This document shows positions 44,951 to 57,421 of a DNA stretch of 64,000 nucleotides, in pieces (the stretch's first letter is position 1; every line of letters begins with the position of its first letter). This stretch comes from Pogostemon cablin (taxonomy: Eukaryota > Streptophyta > Magnoliopsida > Lamiales > Lamiaceae), in assembly GCA_023678885.1 (NCBI GenBank), contig CM042985.1, positions 20,128,465 through 20,192,464 on the forward strand. The letters run 5' to 3'. Below the pieces are notes generated by a model. It was not told the origin of the DNA, made no database searches, and saw nothing but the letters and a program-made list of their open reading frames with translations. The position numbers and the translations under genes are program-made.

Positions 44951-45326
44951 TATCATATTGCTAAGGGTTTAAATAAGGGAAAAGCAGGGTTTACAGGTTT
45001 GTGACTTGTAAACCCTAGAGACTAACTCTAATCACATCTATACTTTCACTCATTAATTCCATAAAATGTGTCACATTAAACAACAAAAACATAAAATGGA
45101 AACAAGAAATAAGAAATTTGCGCACTTCAAGTGGCAAATCATCTCATTTCTTACTTTTATTAACATTAAAATAAATGAAAAACATCAATCGTGAAACCTT
45201 AAAAATCATCTCATTTCTTATGCTTTTATTAACATTAAAATAAATGAAAAACATTAATCGTGAAACCTTAAACCAAAAATCAAGAACTAACATCCTAACA
45301 TATCAATTGAATCTTTGTCTCTTGAC

Positions 45327-46157
45327 TTAAGGGGAATAGTCACTAGTGTTCATCATCACAGAAGCATTGTCCAATTGTTTATTGGACACCGGAGGCGCCG
45401 GAGGGATCTGAAACGGCTGAAGCTGGGGCGGATTCCGCCACCTCGGTAGCGGCATAAGCGTCTGAAGAAGCGGCCCGGCCTGCAAAACCCCCTGCAAAAA
45501 CTTCCCTTTTGGAGGCAAAACTCTACCACTAGCAAGACCGTCCATGATCGAATCCAACTGACTGAAGTGATTGTTAGCATTGAATTCTTGATCCATATTG
45601 AGGTCGGGCGAAGAAACGAAATCAAATAGGGACTCCACCGGAGATGAGCCGCCATATGGTGGGTGGTGGTTGTAGGGGTCCAACAGGCTGTCAGGTTGGG
45701 GCGAGATAAAAGACGTCTTTTCGTTGAGAAGCTTATGTAGCTGGTCTCTAGCTTCGTCTCTTTCTGGAATGACGGATTTCAGGGGAGAGATTAACTGGTT
45801 GTTATTCATCATTTCTTCCAAAGGCTTTTGCCCAAGCTCCATATCATAATTCTGAATTTCCAAAAAGAAATAAATCATCAGAACTAAATCATCATTTCAT
45901 CAGAAATTCACAACGAAAACAATTCAATAATACATGCATACCTAGCCTAAATAAATTATATATATATATATAAATAAATATATATATATATATAAATATA
46001 TGTATCTAATTCATATAAATATTTCAAGAGCTAATATACCCATACAAACAAGTGGGATACAACAACTATCATGCATTAAAGTTGTAAAATTAATCAAAAA
46101 AGTGAGTTAATAATCAAGAAAATCCACCTCTCCATACCCCCAAGCCATCTTCCCCAT
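45327..46157 (-). CDS. DUF1635 family protein, copy B
   Basis: Exon 2 (45851-45327) translates identically to copy A, including PERDEARDQLHKLL and the C-terminal GKFLQGVLQAGPLL / PLPRWRNPP block. The proposed exon 1 (46157-46128) reads MGKMAWGYGE here and MGEKAWGYGE in copy A, with the same donor. Both copies could therefore be expressed, from promoters that still share their TATA-like boxes. DUF1635 proteins are plant-specific and of unknown function. The identity of the whole tract, introns included, points to recent exchange between copies and not to selection alone. Confidence 0.72.
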
Positions 46158-46239
46158 TCTGAAAATGAAAATCAAAATGATTTTTTTTACAGGATAGGAA
46201 GTAAGGGGTTTTGAGATAGAGGGGGAGGAGGCTTTATTA

Positions 46240-46265
46240 TATAATGAAAATTATATAATGAAAAT
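46240..46265 (-). promoter_or_regulatory. Putative TATA boxes of the DUF1635 gene, copy B
   Basis: The two TATATAA-like boxes seen upstream of copy A are conserved here on the minus strand, again 80-100 bp before the proposed start codon. Confidence 0.4.
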
Positions 46266-47525
46266 CTATAAAAAGACAAGGATTATTATAGATCTTAATA
46301 AATTAAACAATTCATTTATACAAGGAATTAAAATAGTGGGACCCCATCAATTATTTTCATTTAATGGAAAAAAATGGTAAATGCGGATCATAATTATTTG
46401 AGAATATTTGAGAATGTGTGGATTTTAAATGGTATGAATTTTCATCAATTCATTTGAATTATATATATTGTTTGGATGCATTGTTGATTTATGGAATAAT
46501 TTTTAAATTCATAATAATTCACCAAATTTTTTTATTTTTAAAATTAAAATTATATTTTTGAAGATATCATTATACGAAATTTGCAATATATTTTTTCTTT
46601 TTTTTTGGGTTGGCTTGAGTGGGGTGTGGTGTGGGTGGGTAAATAAAGGATACTAATGAGAGGGTGGCGTCAGGTGGGCTTCGGAGTTAATATTAAAAAA
46701 AAACATTAATTACTTTTTTACTAATATTAAAATATTTTTATTAATTTACTTATTGTTTAAATTTTTTTATTAATTTACTTCCGTATGAATATTAAAATTC
46801 GAAGGATTTAAACGACACTATTTGATTAAGAATTTGAAAAGATCCTTCAAAAACAACTTAAAATATATCAAATTCAACGGTCATTCTGGTGCACCTGGTG
46901 TTGCATCCCGTATTAATAGGTTAAAATATGTGATGGGTAGTTTTTTTAAAAATAATATTAATTATATTGTTTTATTTAATGATTAAAAATAAATTTAAAA
47001 AGTAATCTAACGATTAAGATCGTTCATGTGCACTGCAGTTGGACTCCAAATTCAATTTAATGATTTTAAATTATTTGTTTAAAATTTTGGATTTATAAAT
47101 GTATGAATTTAAGGAGTATAAATCCCTTGTAAATTCTCACATCCAAACACATTTTAAATGTCTGCATTCTCTCTCTTTGTCATAGTCAAGTAGATATTTC
47201 TTTAATTATTCTCTAAATAATAAATCTAGTTCGATATTACAATTTTCTTAAACATGGAATGGATTATGGACGTCTGATTGTATAAAATAATTAATTAGGA
47301 ATGAATTACATCTTTACTGAACATTTTTAATATCTCACTTTTATAAGGGTAAGTGTTACTCATTTTTATAAGGGGAATCAGATTTATCATTTCTATATTT
47401 TGGATTCTCAATTGAGATAATTCTCAAAAATAATCAAAATAGAAAGTTAAAAATTATTGTCACCCATCAAATAACTTATATAACATTTATATTCAAATGA
47501 TATTTTTGGACAAAAATATTCTTAC
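46266..47525. other. AT-rich spacer upstream of the DUF1635 gene, copy B
   Basis: Same content as 20986-22259 with scattered substitutions and indels; nothing coding recognised. Confidence 0.5.
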
Positions 47526-47700
47526 CATGTCGGAATGCTATGTCGGGATTTCGACATCGAATTCAACAATATCGGTTGTCGGATTCGGTGTCGTTGTCGA
47601 ATTTGGTGTCGGAACTCCGAAATAGCATTTCGACAAGGTGAGAGTATTTCATCAGATGTCGAAATTGGTGTTGAAATCCCAACATATCATTCTAACATAG
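47526..47700. mobile_element. Small inverted-repeat element, copy B
   Basis: Counterpart of 22260-22434, with the same atgtcggaatgctatgtcgg left arm and a few changes. Confidence 0.45.
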
Positions 47701-47985
47701 TGGAGTATTTTGTTCCAAAAATGAAAAAAGGGTATGAATGTTATATAGTAAGTTATTTGATTACAATGATTTTCATTTCTTAATATTAGTTATTTGAGCT
47801 ATTTTCCCTTTTCAATTTAATTATTCATGAATATATTAGTAACAGATATTTAATTTATAATCTATTCAATAAATATACATATTTATTAGTATAATATATG
47901 CACAAAATATATATGTGCACATTTATTTCATTGCTGACTAAATAGTGAATCGAGAGACATTCTTAGGTGTGAGTGATTGATACGC

Positions 47986-48085
47986 TGAAGATCTATTTCT
48001 GCCAAATCCTTAGTGAACAGCCGTGTAATAGGGAACATCCGAGCCTTGAAGCCATACCGCATGAAAACATTCTAAAGGGTTCTCC
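47986..48085 (-). other. 100-bp segment unique to copy B, coding-like on the minus strand
   Basis: Replaces four bases of copy A (gatac-ggtg-gaattaaa). The minus strand has an open frame of about 29 codons reading NVFMRYGFKARMFPITRLF then TKDLAEIDLQ, with balanced base composition unlike its AT-rich surroundings. Either copy A lost it or copy B gained it as filler DNA. I do not recognise the source protein. Confidence 0.5.
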
Positions 48086-48196
48086 GAATTAAATAAGAAT
48101 GGAATTATTATTATTATTTTTTATTTTTATTTCCTTGATGGTATAGTTTATGAGGATGAAATCTTAATTCCCATTTGGAATTGTTCAATTTGGAAT

Positions 48197-48992
48197 TGTT
48201 GAACATAGATCATGTAAGCATACGTATGAATGGTGTAGATCAGCAACATACATGTTTAGGGTGATGACTAAGAAAGTAATCAGTATGATCAACGGTTGTG
48301 ATCATCAGCTATTGACAGTAAGTTGGAATCATTGGATGAAGTCTTGAGGCATGCAGCTGGATGATGGATCTAAGTAAAGAGTCTAAGTTTGTTGAGTTAG
48401 TTAGCATGTTGCATAACAATTGATCCAGCTGGCTTTAACACGTGAGATTGCTGGTTAAACAAGATTTGAGATGATGCTCAATATAAGCAGCAAGATGGAT
48501 TGAAGGGTAGGATCAGTGCTGCTGCATAAGGAGAGTCGTAGGATCAGATGTAATGCTGAGCTGATGGATGCATGGCAAGAATCTTAGTTGGTTGGTGATC
48601 AGTTGTAACTGAATGAAGCCAACGGATCACGTGGAAAGCTTGCTAATGGATTCTAAAACACGCAGGTGTGATATAAAAGAAAAAAGGTAGAAACACACAT
48701 CAGAACGATCATCATCATCTTCATCAGTTAGGTTCAGAAGTTTAGGGTTTTCTTAGAAGTTTAATTCATCATCTTCTTCAAGAAGTTGTAACATGTATTC
48801 CATCATATTAGTGATCTCTCTCTCCTTAAAAAAGTGAATGTAGATATTTACGATCGAACCACCATACATCCTCGTGTTCTTATTCGTTTTGATTTCAGTT
48901 TTCTTATTGATTCAATATGTGAGATAGAGTGAGTAAGATAGAGTGTCTAAGTTTGCTCAAAGGATAGTTCAAACTTGGTTGCATTCATAAGA
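48197..48992 (+). mobile_element. Solo LTR of a Copia element
   Basis: 796 bp, TGTTGAACATAG...CATTCATAAGA, bracketed by a perfect GGAAT duplication (48192-48196 and 48993-48997). No primer site or internal region follows. It is the allelic counterpart of the 5' LTR at 22834-23635, so the internal region was lost here by LTR-LTR recombination. Confidence 0.93.
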
Positions 48993-48997
48993 GGAAT

Positions 48998-50001
48998 AAT
49001 TATCTTTTAAAACAAGGAACAGTGATTCCTGTATTTTATTGTGTATTCCCATGCATGTATCAAGTATCAACACACACACATATATATATATATATAATTA
49101 TAAAAACTACAAATAAATTAATAATAATTTTAATAACTTTGATTATAAATTATTATAAAAAATAAAATATTAAATAAATAAAAAATTATTTTAATATTAA
49201 TGAAAGTTTTTTTGGTTGTCCCATAAAATAATGTTAAAATATAAATATATTTTTTGGGACAAAATTTAAAATTAAAAAAATTATGAAAAAACTTTTAACT
49301 CAATTTTCTGCATCGGCTAAATACACACACAAATCTATCGTTACCCTAGATTTTAAATTAGTGGGTCTTATTGGGGCCATTGAGATTTTCATCTACGGCA
49401 TGATTGTTATGATGGGTTGGGGTGGGAGTGGATCGTTATTTATAATTCTATTTTTATTCCTATAATTGGTATGTTATTAGTAATAATAATTTCGATTTTA
49501 AAGGAATGTGTATTCCCTTATTTGTGGGAATGAGCATTCATCTCATCCCATAATATTATATATTCCATTCCCTCGTTCCCACCCCCACCTTCACTCTCTC
49601 TCTCTCTCTCACACATATATAATTATAAATAATATTCTTTTAATTTATACAATATTTATTTATAAAATTATAAATATGTTACTCTTTTTCTACTTAACAT
49701 GTAATATTTATTAAAATCATTTGTATTAAATTATTTAATAAAAATAAAATTATAAATTATTTAAAATCTAAATAAAAAAATTAAATATTTTTATATACTC
49801 AACTCGGTAAAAAAATATATAATTAAATTAATTTCTTAAAAATTTTAAATATAAATGTATATAATTATTTAAATATTTATTCAAAATAAAAATTAATAAA
49901 TTATATATAAAAAATTAATATTATTTATTAAATTGAATATATATATCTAATATAAATATAAATATATTTTTTATACATAGTTTAATATTTTTTAATATAT
50001 A
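48998..50001. other. AT-rich spacer
   Basis: TA microsatellite near 49079-49097, a CT repeat near 49594-49611, and long A/T tracts. No coding region recognised. Confidence 0.5.
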
Positions 50002-50010
50002 TAAATATTT

Positions 50011-50342
50011 GGGTAAATATCAAAATTAGTCATGTAAGTATGACGTTTTTCAACTTTATTCATTTTTCTTTTGGAATTCTCAATTTTGATCATTTTTTGT
50101 CCACTTTTAGTCCTTTTGGTCAAGTTTTGGTCATTTTTTCAAAATTTGATAATTTTTTTGTCAACTTTTGGTCATATATGTATACACATTCAGAAAATTT
50201 TTGGACTTTTTTTAATATGAAGGACTAAATTTGGACTAAAAGGACTAAAAATTAATAAAAAAATCAAAATTGAGAATTACAAAAGAAAAGGGACTAAAGT
50301 TGAAAAACGACATACTTGCAGGACCAATTTTGATATTAACTC
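50011..50342. mobile_element. Mutator-type MITE (332 bp)
   Basis: Long inverted arms: the left ATATCAAAATTAGTC...AAGTATGACGTTTTTCAAC pairs with the right GTTGAAAAACGACATACTTG...ATTTTGATAT, then AACTC. Flanks TAAATATTT (50002-50010) and TAAATTTTT (50343-50351) agree at 8 of 9. The right end (GAGTTAATATC when reversed) resembles the GAGTTAAA ends of the elements at 1906 and 19187. Confidence 0.75.
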
Positions 50343-50351
50343 TAAATTTTT

Positions 50352-51400
50352 TATTTGTATTTTAAATTTTATTTATATTTTAAAAATATTGATATTTTAT
50401 TTTATTTTTAATTTAATATTTTTCTATAATTATTATAATATGTAAAATCTTCATTAAAATTTTAATTAATTTAATATTTTATATAAATTAAATTTAAAAG
50501 TAATATTATAAAAATACTATTAATTAGATTGAAATTAATTAAGGAATGCAAATTCTATTAATTGAGTTATTCTTGAACAATATCATGATAAAAATAATTT
50601 TTAATCATTCTATTTTCATTACTGTTCCATTCATAATTTCATTTAATTCCCCTATTATTCAATTCTTATTTTGTATTCTATTATTTTAATAACGATATGC
50701 GTTATTGTTGTTTCCTATGCTACTACACGAGTGACCATTCCTGTTAACGGGAGCCACCTAGTTGTCGACACTACACAAAAAATTTCTTCCGACACGATGT
50801 CACGATAAGAAAATAAGTTGAATCGAAAATGCTAGCCCTCCAATAGTTTTCTATCGATAATTGTTTTTGAATTATCTTAAAAATCGAATAAAAATTAAGA
50901 GAGATGTAAATTAAATAATGAATGAAATATATAATAGCATTAAATTTAATTATTTAGTTGTTCATTGGCTTAGATACTCCCATAATAGTATATATAATTA
51001 AAAAGGAAATCAGGGATGAGCAACAACAAGAGAGAGAGAAAGAGAAAATTTTGACAAGCTCAAACAATACAGTAATTTATTCAACTTATGGAACCATTCA
51101 GCACTGCCATTATAGCACATTATGGTCATATCAGACTCCCATTCCCTTGAAGCTATTTTGAAGGACAGTGAAGGCAAGTTTAGACTTAAAAGTTTAAACT
51201 TACGAATATTTGGAACATCACATATAGCCCTAAATAGGTGATCATCGTCGTTGCCATCATCGTGAGTAAAGCTTATCCGAATTGCTAGAGAATTCTATCT
51301 CCAACACAATCAAGAAAGGTTAAATCCTTCAAAAAAGGAAATTCAGACGACAAATCACAAGATCAAAGACTTCGGCTGATACAGATTCACTGGGACAATA
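50352..51400. other. AT-rich spacer
   Basis: No gene seen. From 51240 on the composition becomes balanced and may belong to the LINE fragment that follows. Confidence 0.45.
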
Positions 51401-51404
51401 ACAA

Positions 51405-51599
51405 ATGATCCCAGAGTGGAGTCATAGGAATAATTTGATCTTCAGTGGACACCCATTGAATGTAAAGAGGATTGTCTACGAGTCTAAAAAAAGATCTTGG
51501 TCATGGCTCTCATCTAAGTTGTTGGAGTTTCGTAATGTTAATGTTTTTGAGTGGTTAAAATGCCCACGAAATTGTTGTGCATTGGGTTGTAAGGGATGA
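51405..51599 (+). pseudogene. LINE ORF2 C-terminal fragment
   Basis: Reads WSHRNNLIFSGHPLNVKRIV, ESKKRSWSWLSSKLLEF and NVFEWLKCPRNCCALGCKG*, matching the pattern of the fragment at 32008-32226 (W.HRNN.IF.G...W.W...EW). No reverse transcriptase upstream. Confidence 0.5.
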
Positions 51600-51601
51600 T
51601 A

Positions 51602-51945
51602 CACCCCTTGTGCTTATGTTACACATTTTTATAAAATTCTCAATCAAGAGACAACTGGAAACTATATCCCATAGAGCATCACTCTCTATCTCAACATACA
51701 TCAAAAGGAGATATTTAAGTCCTGAACAACAAACCTTTCTTCCTTCCCCAAAAACTCGTCCATATTTCGTCCAAAGTCCCAGGGATTGAATTCTTGGAGC
51801 GTTGTGCCATGATTTGAATAAGATGCGGGTCCGAGCAGCTTCTTTTACCCGCAGAAAAGATTGAATGTGATGGATCATTTCCTCATTGATCGCTGCAAGT
51901 TTCTGCGCTTCTTCATTGGAATGGGCATTTTGGGTACAACTCCAG
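51602..51945 (-). pseudogene. F-box/LRR gene fragment, frameshifted
   Basis: Minus strand: NEEMIHHIQSFLRVKEAA, FKSWHNAPRIQ (F-box; compare EAMIQHIQSFLPVKVAV at 15370). After a frame change come WDFGRNMDEFLGKEERFVVQ, then EIESDALWDIVSSCLLIENF, resembling the leucine-rich segment at 32685-32953. The part between F-box and LRR is much shorter than expected and the frame shifts at least twice, so this is a compact relic. It is a third member of the same F-box family in the window. Confidence 0.6.
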
Positions 51946-52149
51946 TGGCTGCAATTCAACCTAGACAATGTTAAACGGACTTGTGGTGGCCTTTGACCTA
52001 AATGGGTTACCCAGAGGTTTACCCGACCCGACTCAATCATACCGGTCTTCGAACAAAAATATTGGATCTGCACTGCAGTATCTATAATGAAAAATATTAA
52101 TAATTTAAAATAATTGATAAAAAAAATGTTTTTTTCAGTGGTACACATA

Positions 52150-52797
52150 CTCTATGACCATATAAATATTTTTTCTCTTCTATCTACTTTGTATAATAAA
52201 GAGGTCAGTTTGGGATTGCCTGTCTCTCACCCGTTACGTGTTCATTACATTGTTCCGCATCGCAATTTCATTACATTGTACAGAAATCCCCTCCCTTTCC
52301 CGCCCAACTACCATTCTCACAACTCTTTACAAATTACACAGGTAATGTATGGATTACGATTAATTACTTTTTTTTTTATTTATAAATTACACTTCAACTG
52401 TGTTTTCGATTATGTGCTGTAGCTTTTCTTACTTCCGTTCTTAATTCTCGCTGATCTTGCTGGTACTCTACTATTGCCCTCCAACTGTATGAGAAATTGC
52501 TCCACACACATTTAGTAATCGTATTGCCTTTCTTGTTGTCATTTCTTCCTGCTACCTCTTTGACTCTTTAAGAAGAGGCGGGTAAGCGGCGACGGACAGG
52601 ATTAGGAGTGAGCGGCGGAGGTGGTGGTCCTCCTTCTCCTCCATATGTGCTATCCAACAAGATTTGAGGAGCTGAACTCAAGCCATGCGAATACATCTAT
52701 TCCTGGAGGCACTCCAATCTCTAGCACAACATGGTCTATTCCGTTTAATTTGATCCATTAATGAATTCCCATTTTGCTTGCTTATGGTGCTTGATTA
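52150..52797. other. Leader-like sequence, unrecognised
   Basis: C/T-rich stretches with a donor-like ACACAG|GTAATG at 52341, followed by a GC-rich block near 52575-52640. This may be the 5' leader of a lost gene. No domain recognised. Confidence 0.3.
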
Positions 52798-52802
52798 CTT
52801 AT

Positions 52803-53283
52803 TGTCGTGAAAATCGGGCAGGTAACTAGATTGAACATAATCCACTCCTAAGCTATGCACAAGAACACACATTACGAATAGAAGAAAGAAATCGAGACGA
52901 GACACGTCGTTCGGAGATGGAACTCCTACGTCCACGGGAGAGAGATCTTATTGCTACATTGATAGGTGAGGTGATTACACTTGAATAAAGCTGTGAATAC
53001 AGCTTTATATACACAACTTAGTTGAAACAGAAAGTTACGGGACCAACTTGCTGAACCGACTTAGAGCCTACAGTTGGTGTATCAAACGGTTACCAAACTA
53101 ACTGAAACTGATCCCAACAAGCTTTCCAGCCATGTGCTCAACCGCTCCTAACTCATCCGTTTAGCCATCCAAAAACCCTCACGAACATCCCTGCTCACCT
53201 TATGCACCGGGTGTATCATTTGCTGCATTCTGACCACCTTCTCCCAACACTTCAATGTGATGCATTAAGGTTTACATCTCACA
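52803..53283 (-). repeat. 3' LTR of the pol-less Copia element
   Basis: 481 bp; lacks two short segments present in the other LTR (near 55216-55225 and 55437-55448). Contains a TATA box on the minus strand (TATATAAAGC, about 53020). Confidence 0.75.
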
Positions 53284-55112
53284 ATCTCCACCTTAAACTT
53301 AATGCAATGCACATAACCATGAACTGTAATCTAACTGATGAAGATGATTATTATTCCGTTGTGCATTTTTATTCCTCTTAAACCACACCAGTGGGTTTTA
53401 GAATCCATCAGCAAACTTCCAAATCAGTTCCATTCAGTTACAACTGACTTCCATGTCATCAACCATCAGCTAGAAACTTCTTTGTAAACATTCCAAACAC
53501 AATCAACCATGTGCATAAAGATTTAAACTCACAAATCTTCACCTAAAACCTTATACAAACATAGCAACCCTCTACTCCATTACACTACTTCATATTGAGT
53601 AGCAACCTTTAAACATTGCTCCACCTTGAGCAACACTTTTACCATTGCTCAACCTTGAGCAATACTTGCAACGTAACAACGTTGACTTACCGCCAAGCCA
53701 CAACAAGTTCGAATCATTTTCCTAATGAAAGTGCCATTACTTTGAAGTCGATTCTAACTCACTAGGATTACCCGATGCTTCCTCCCACTTGCTCGTTGTT
53801 ACCACGCTGCTCTTAAATGCCAACGAGTCCAAGTCACCACATCTCCTAGCTACCCAGTTGAATCACTACTTCACCTCGAACACCATTCGCTTACCGGAAA
53901 ATCCTTTCCTTACAAACTTGTGTTGAGCTGACCTTATCTTTGTGAAAAACAAGATAGTGTAAGCATGATCATTTCACATCCATGGGAAACCCATATCCTG
54001 ACTTGACTCCACCTTCCGGGGGGTCCTATGCAATTGCTGCATCATGTTTAAACAATGAAGGCACAACCTTATACCGATTAAGTTATTCGAATCTATAGTG
54101 AACCTGTACTGAACCCTCAAGCCATTTCTGACTATCTTCACAGATGATCCTCTGCCCGTCTTTGAAAATTGTCCTTCACTTGTGAACAATTTTTCTTCCC
54201 TTTAATTTTCTATAAGCAATTCTTAATCACAATTGGATTGACTCACCTTCCTTGCCGGAATATTCAATCAACCCAATTCGTGAACCCAGCTGCCAGCTTC
54301 ATCATCCTCGCCGGAGAGAAGCTGTTGCTGCAGCCATTCAATTTCGAACAGTTCTGACACTTCTTGGCAGTCGACTAGTTGCGTTGCTCTATTTCGTGGA
54401 ACTGCTGTGGTGTACTCTTGCCAAGTCGGGCCGACACCGTTCACCGCTGGAGAGAGTCACCCATTTTCAACCTGCGTGAAATCTTCTATCTTCAATTTCA
54501 GCCATGGAATCCGGCCGTCGATCGCTGTTCATCAATTCCGAGCAATACCCTGTTCCTCTAGTTTCTTGCTGAAGCATTTCCTTGTGCCAACTCACCTAAG
54601 ACTGCCAACTCACGTCGATAATAATGCCGTCGGAAATTTCTCAGTTTCTTATCGGTTGCTGGTTTGCACACCGCCATAGCCGCATTTCCAATTCCTTCTT
54701 ACCGAGAATTCCAATCTTGGAATCTTCCTCCACCAGTTTCTTGATCTCCACCATAACGAACTGTAGTTACATAACCAAGAACCGCTATCGGAAATCTCGA
54801 ACCCACCTCTGAAAGGCCGTCCGAAGAGTGCTTCCATCTCCCTCTGAACCACCATCCAAAGAACAACCTATCATCGAAGGTCCGAGCTCATCTGCCGGAT
54901 TATTAGAGCTCTCCGATTCTCCCAGCTTTGAACTGCTGCACCAAAGGATTACTCCTTCTCCCTCTCCCTGATCTGCAAGAGCAGCCTGCTATCTTGCATC
55001 TCACCATTTTCTTCATCTTCATTCTGAAATCTTCCGTAAACCTTCTTGACATTCAATGCCCTTCAATCACCAACTTCTTCGGCCTGCCCTTCTTTCCACA
55101 GACGGTGCCAAT

Positions 55113-55616
55113 TGTCTTGAAAATCGGGCAAATAACTAGATTGAACATAATTCACTCTTAAGCTATGCACAAGAACACACATTACGAATAGAAGAAAGAA
55201 ATCGAGACGAGACACGATTTACGTCATTCGGAGATGGAACTCCTACGTCCACAGGAGAGAGATCTTATTGCTACATTGATAGGTGAAGTGATTACACTTG
55301 AATAAAGCTGTGAATACAGCTTTATATACACAACTTAGTTGAAACAGAAAGTTTCGGGACCAACTTGCTGAACCGACTTAGAGCCTACAGTTAGTGTATC
55401 AAACGGTTACCAAACTAACTGGAACTGATCCCAACTAACAGCTGATGTATCAAGCTTTCCAGCCATGTGCTCAACCGCTCCTAACTTATCCGTTTAGCCA
55501 TCCAAAACCCCTCACGAACATCCCTGCTCACCTTATGCACCGGGTGTATTATTTGCTGCATTCTGACCACCTTCTCCCAACACTTCAATGTGATGCATTA
55601 AGGTTTACATCTCACA
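55113..55616 (-). repeat. 5' LTR of the pol-less Copia element
   Basis: 504 bp; adjacent to the primer site at 55094-55110. LTR differences are few apart from the two indels. Confidence 0.75.
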
Positions 55617-56669
55617 ACTTCATCACATTCTTATTTGATAAACATGAAAGATTTTGGGAGATTTTTCTCTAATCAACTTGAGAAGGCTATTGTTTGTCGA
55701 ATCTTTGAACGAAGAAAAAATTTCTCGATTTGGACAATTATAGTTTGCAAGGTTTTATGTTTTAGCACATGTGCGTCTCTGATTGTTCGACCTTAACTGC
55801 AAATTGAGTATCATGTTTTCACTAGAATTTCTTGTAAGCGTTTGTTTCATGATGTAGATTCATTAGTTATTCGTAATTGGCATACACTGCAAGTTTCTTC
55901 CTCCCCCTCCCACTGTAATTTTGATTTTTACACTTACAAAGCTGCGCCCACACCTTTCACATGAAAACTGCATTTGATTTAATACTAATGAAAATGAATC
56001 CTGTTATGTGGCTTGGTTGACACACAGTATTCATAACTCAGTATATCCGTCTAAAATTTTCTGCCTTGGTTTACCGTTTTAAATGGGTTTACTGTTACTT
56101 GGCTTCGCCCCTGTATAAGAAGCATTCATAATGTCTTATCGGTATATTACAGCCCATTAACTGTTTGAGAAATAGCCTCAACAACACTAGCTATCTGGTT
56201 CTCTAAATCTAAACTTCATTGACTACATGTAAACACCACAAGGCCAAGCTCCACAAACACGCCACAGCCCCTGCCTCTTCTTTCTTCTCATTTTTCTTGG
56301 GGCTTTGGACTGCCGTAGCAGCACATAGCCTCATGATCGTTGTCTGGCTTCCGCCCAATATATCAGTTATGAGCTTCTTCACTCTTACTGGCCCCGCGTC
56401 TCCCTTTCAAGCTACGACCTTTGGGTAATGAATCTTATTCTTTTACAATCAAACTACGCATACTTGTGGATTGATCTAGGTTGTCAGTATAAAATTCCAT
56501 TGCACGTTTTCCTGGTTCTGCTGTGGAACATGAAAGGCCAGACACTACTAATACTTCCAAAGTTAGTACCCATTATTTGTTTCATAAATTGCACCGGCAT
56601 ATTAAAGCTTTTAGTGTGGCAACCTTTTTTGAGAATTATTTCATGGCTGTGTATATGATTACTCATTTT
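55617..56669. other. Host-like sequence between two Copia insertions, unrecognised
   Basis: Balanced composition and several overlapping open frames on the plus strand, e.g. 56219-56428 (MTTCKHHKAKLHKHATAPAS...) and 56523 onward (TSKVSTHYLFHKLHRHIKAF). None shows a domain I can name. With 52150-52797 and the sequence after 59633 it forms the pre-insertion host sequence. Confidence 0.3.
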
Positions 56670-56674
56670 CTTAT

Positions 56675-57267
56675 TGTCAGGAACAAAGATCCCAACACTC
56701 TATGTTGTGAAGATAGAAGAAGAAGTGCTCACAAAAGATGATTGTGTAGTGTGTGATTCAACGAATGAAAGAGACGTGGATTTAAGTGGTTCGATCGAAA
56801 GACCTACGTCCACTGTAGAGTATAGAGCTTCTTTATTGATCAGTTTTAATATGAAGGAAAGTACATCTCAATAAGCAAGATAAACAAGCTTATTTATACA
56901 CACTCATATGATAACTGCCAACGTTACTGCACCAATCCGTTGAAGCATCTTTGAGCCTTCAGTTGGAGTATCAAACGATTACCAAACTGAGTGAAACTAC
57001 TTCCAACTAACAGTTTATGTGTCAAGCTTTCTAGCCATATGCTCAACCGCTCCTAACTCATCCGTTTAGCCATCCAAAAACCCTCACGAACAGACCCTGC
57101 TCCATGCATACACCGGTTGTACCATATTGCTGTCATTTTGAGCATTTAACCCACTGATACATCCATTTCTTCCATGTATCATATCCATACTCAAACTAAG
57201 ACATCCACAAACTCCATATCAACACTTAACTATGATTGAATAAGGTTTACACCATACAACACTCACA
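56675..57267 (-). repeat. 3' LTR of the gag-protease Copia element
   Basis: 593 bp, adjoining the purine tract at 57268-57285. It retains the canonical CA end that the 5' LTR has lost. Confidence 0.9.
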
Positions 57268-57421
57268 ATTCTCCACCTTAAACCTTATACAAACATAGCA
57301 ACCCTCTACTCCATTCCACTGCTTTGTAACAAGTGCAGCAAACTTCACACTACTTTGAAGAGAGCAGCATAACTCAACACTATTCTTTAACTTTTAGCTT
57401 CAAGAGTCTCCACCATAAGTG

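Larger units (their letters stand above)
41240..48992. repeat. Segmental duplication, copy B
   Basis: Direct repeat of 15981-23635. Copy B keeps the Copia frame to the left of the breakpoint and ends in a solo LTR with target duplications on both sides. It carries an extra segment of about 100 bp at 47986-48085. Confidence 0.93.
52803..55616 (-). mobile_element. Minus-strand Copia-type element without pol (2.8 kb)
   Basis: LTRs at 52803-53283 and 55113-55616 are near-identical, with two short indels. Read on the minus strand they start TGTGAGATGTAAACC and end near TTTTCA.GACA. Next to the right LTR is the primer site TGGCACCGTCTGTGGAA (minus, 55110-55094), and next to the left LTR a purine tract (aaggtggagatt). 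The 1.83-kb interior has no recognisable gag, integrase or reverse transcriptase; it is GC-richer at 54230-55080 and open in several frames without motifs. This is a non-autonomous derivative. Flanks CTTAT (52798-52802) and A-CTTCAT are only a rough target duplication. Confidence 0.75.

Noticed and set aside
54190..55090. Several overlapping frames of 60-90 codons
   Set aside because: Inside the pol-less Copia interior; no frame dominates, none has a recognisable motif, and they overlap on both strands.
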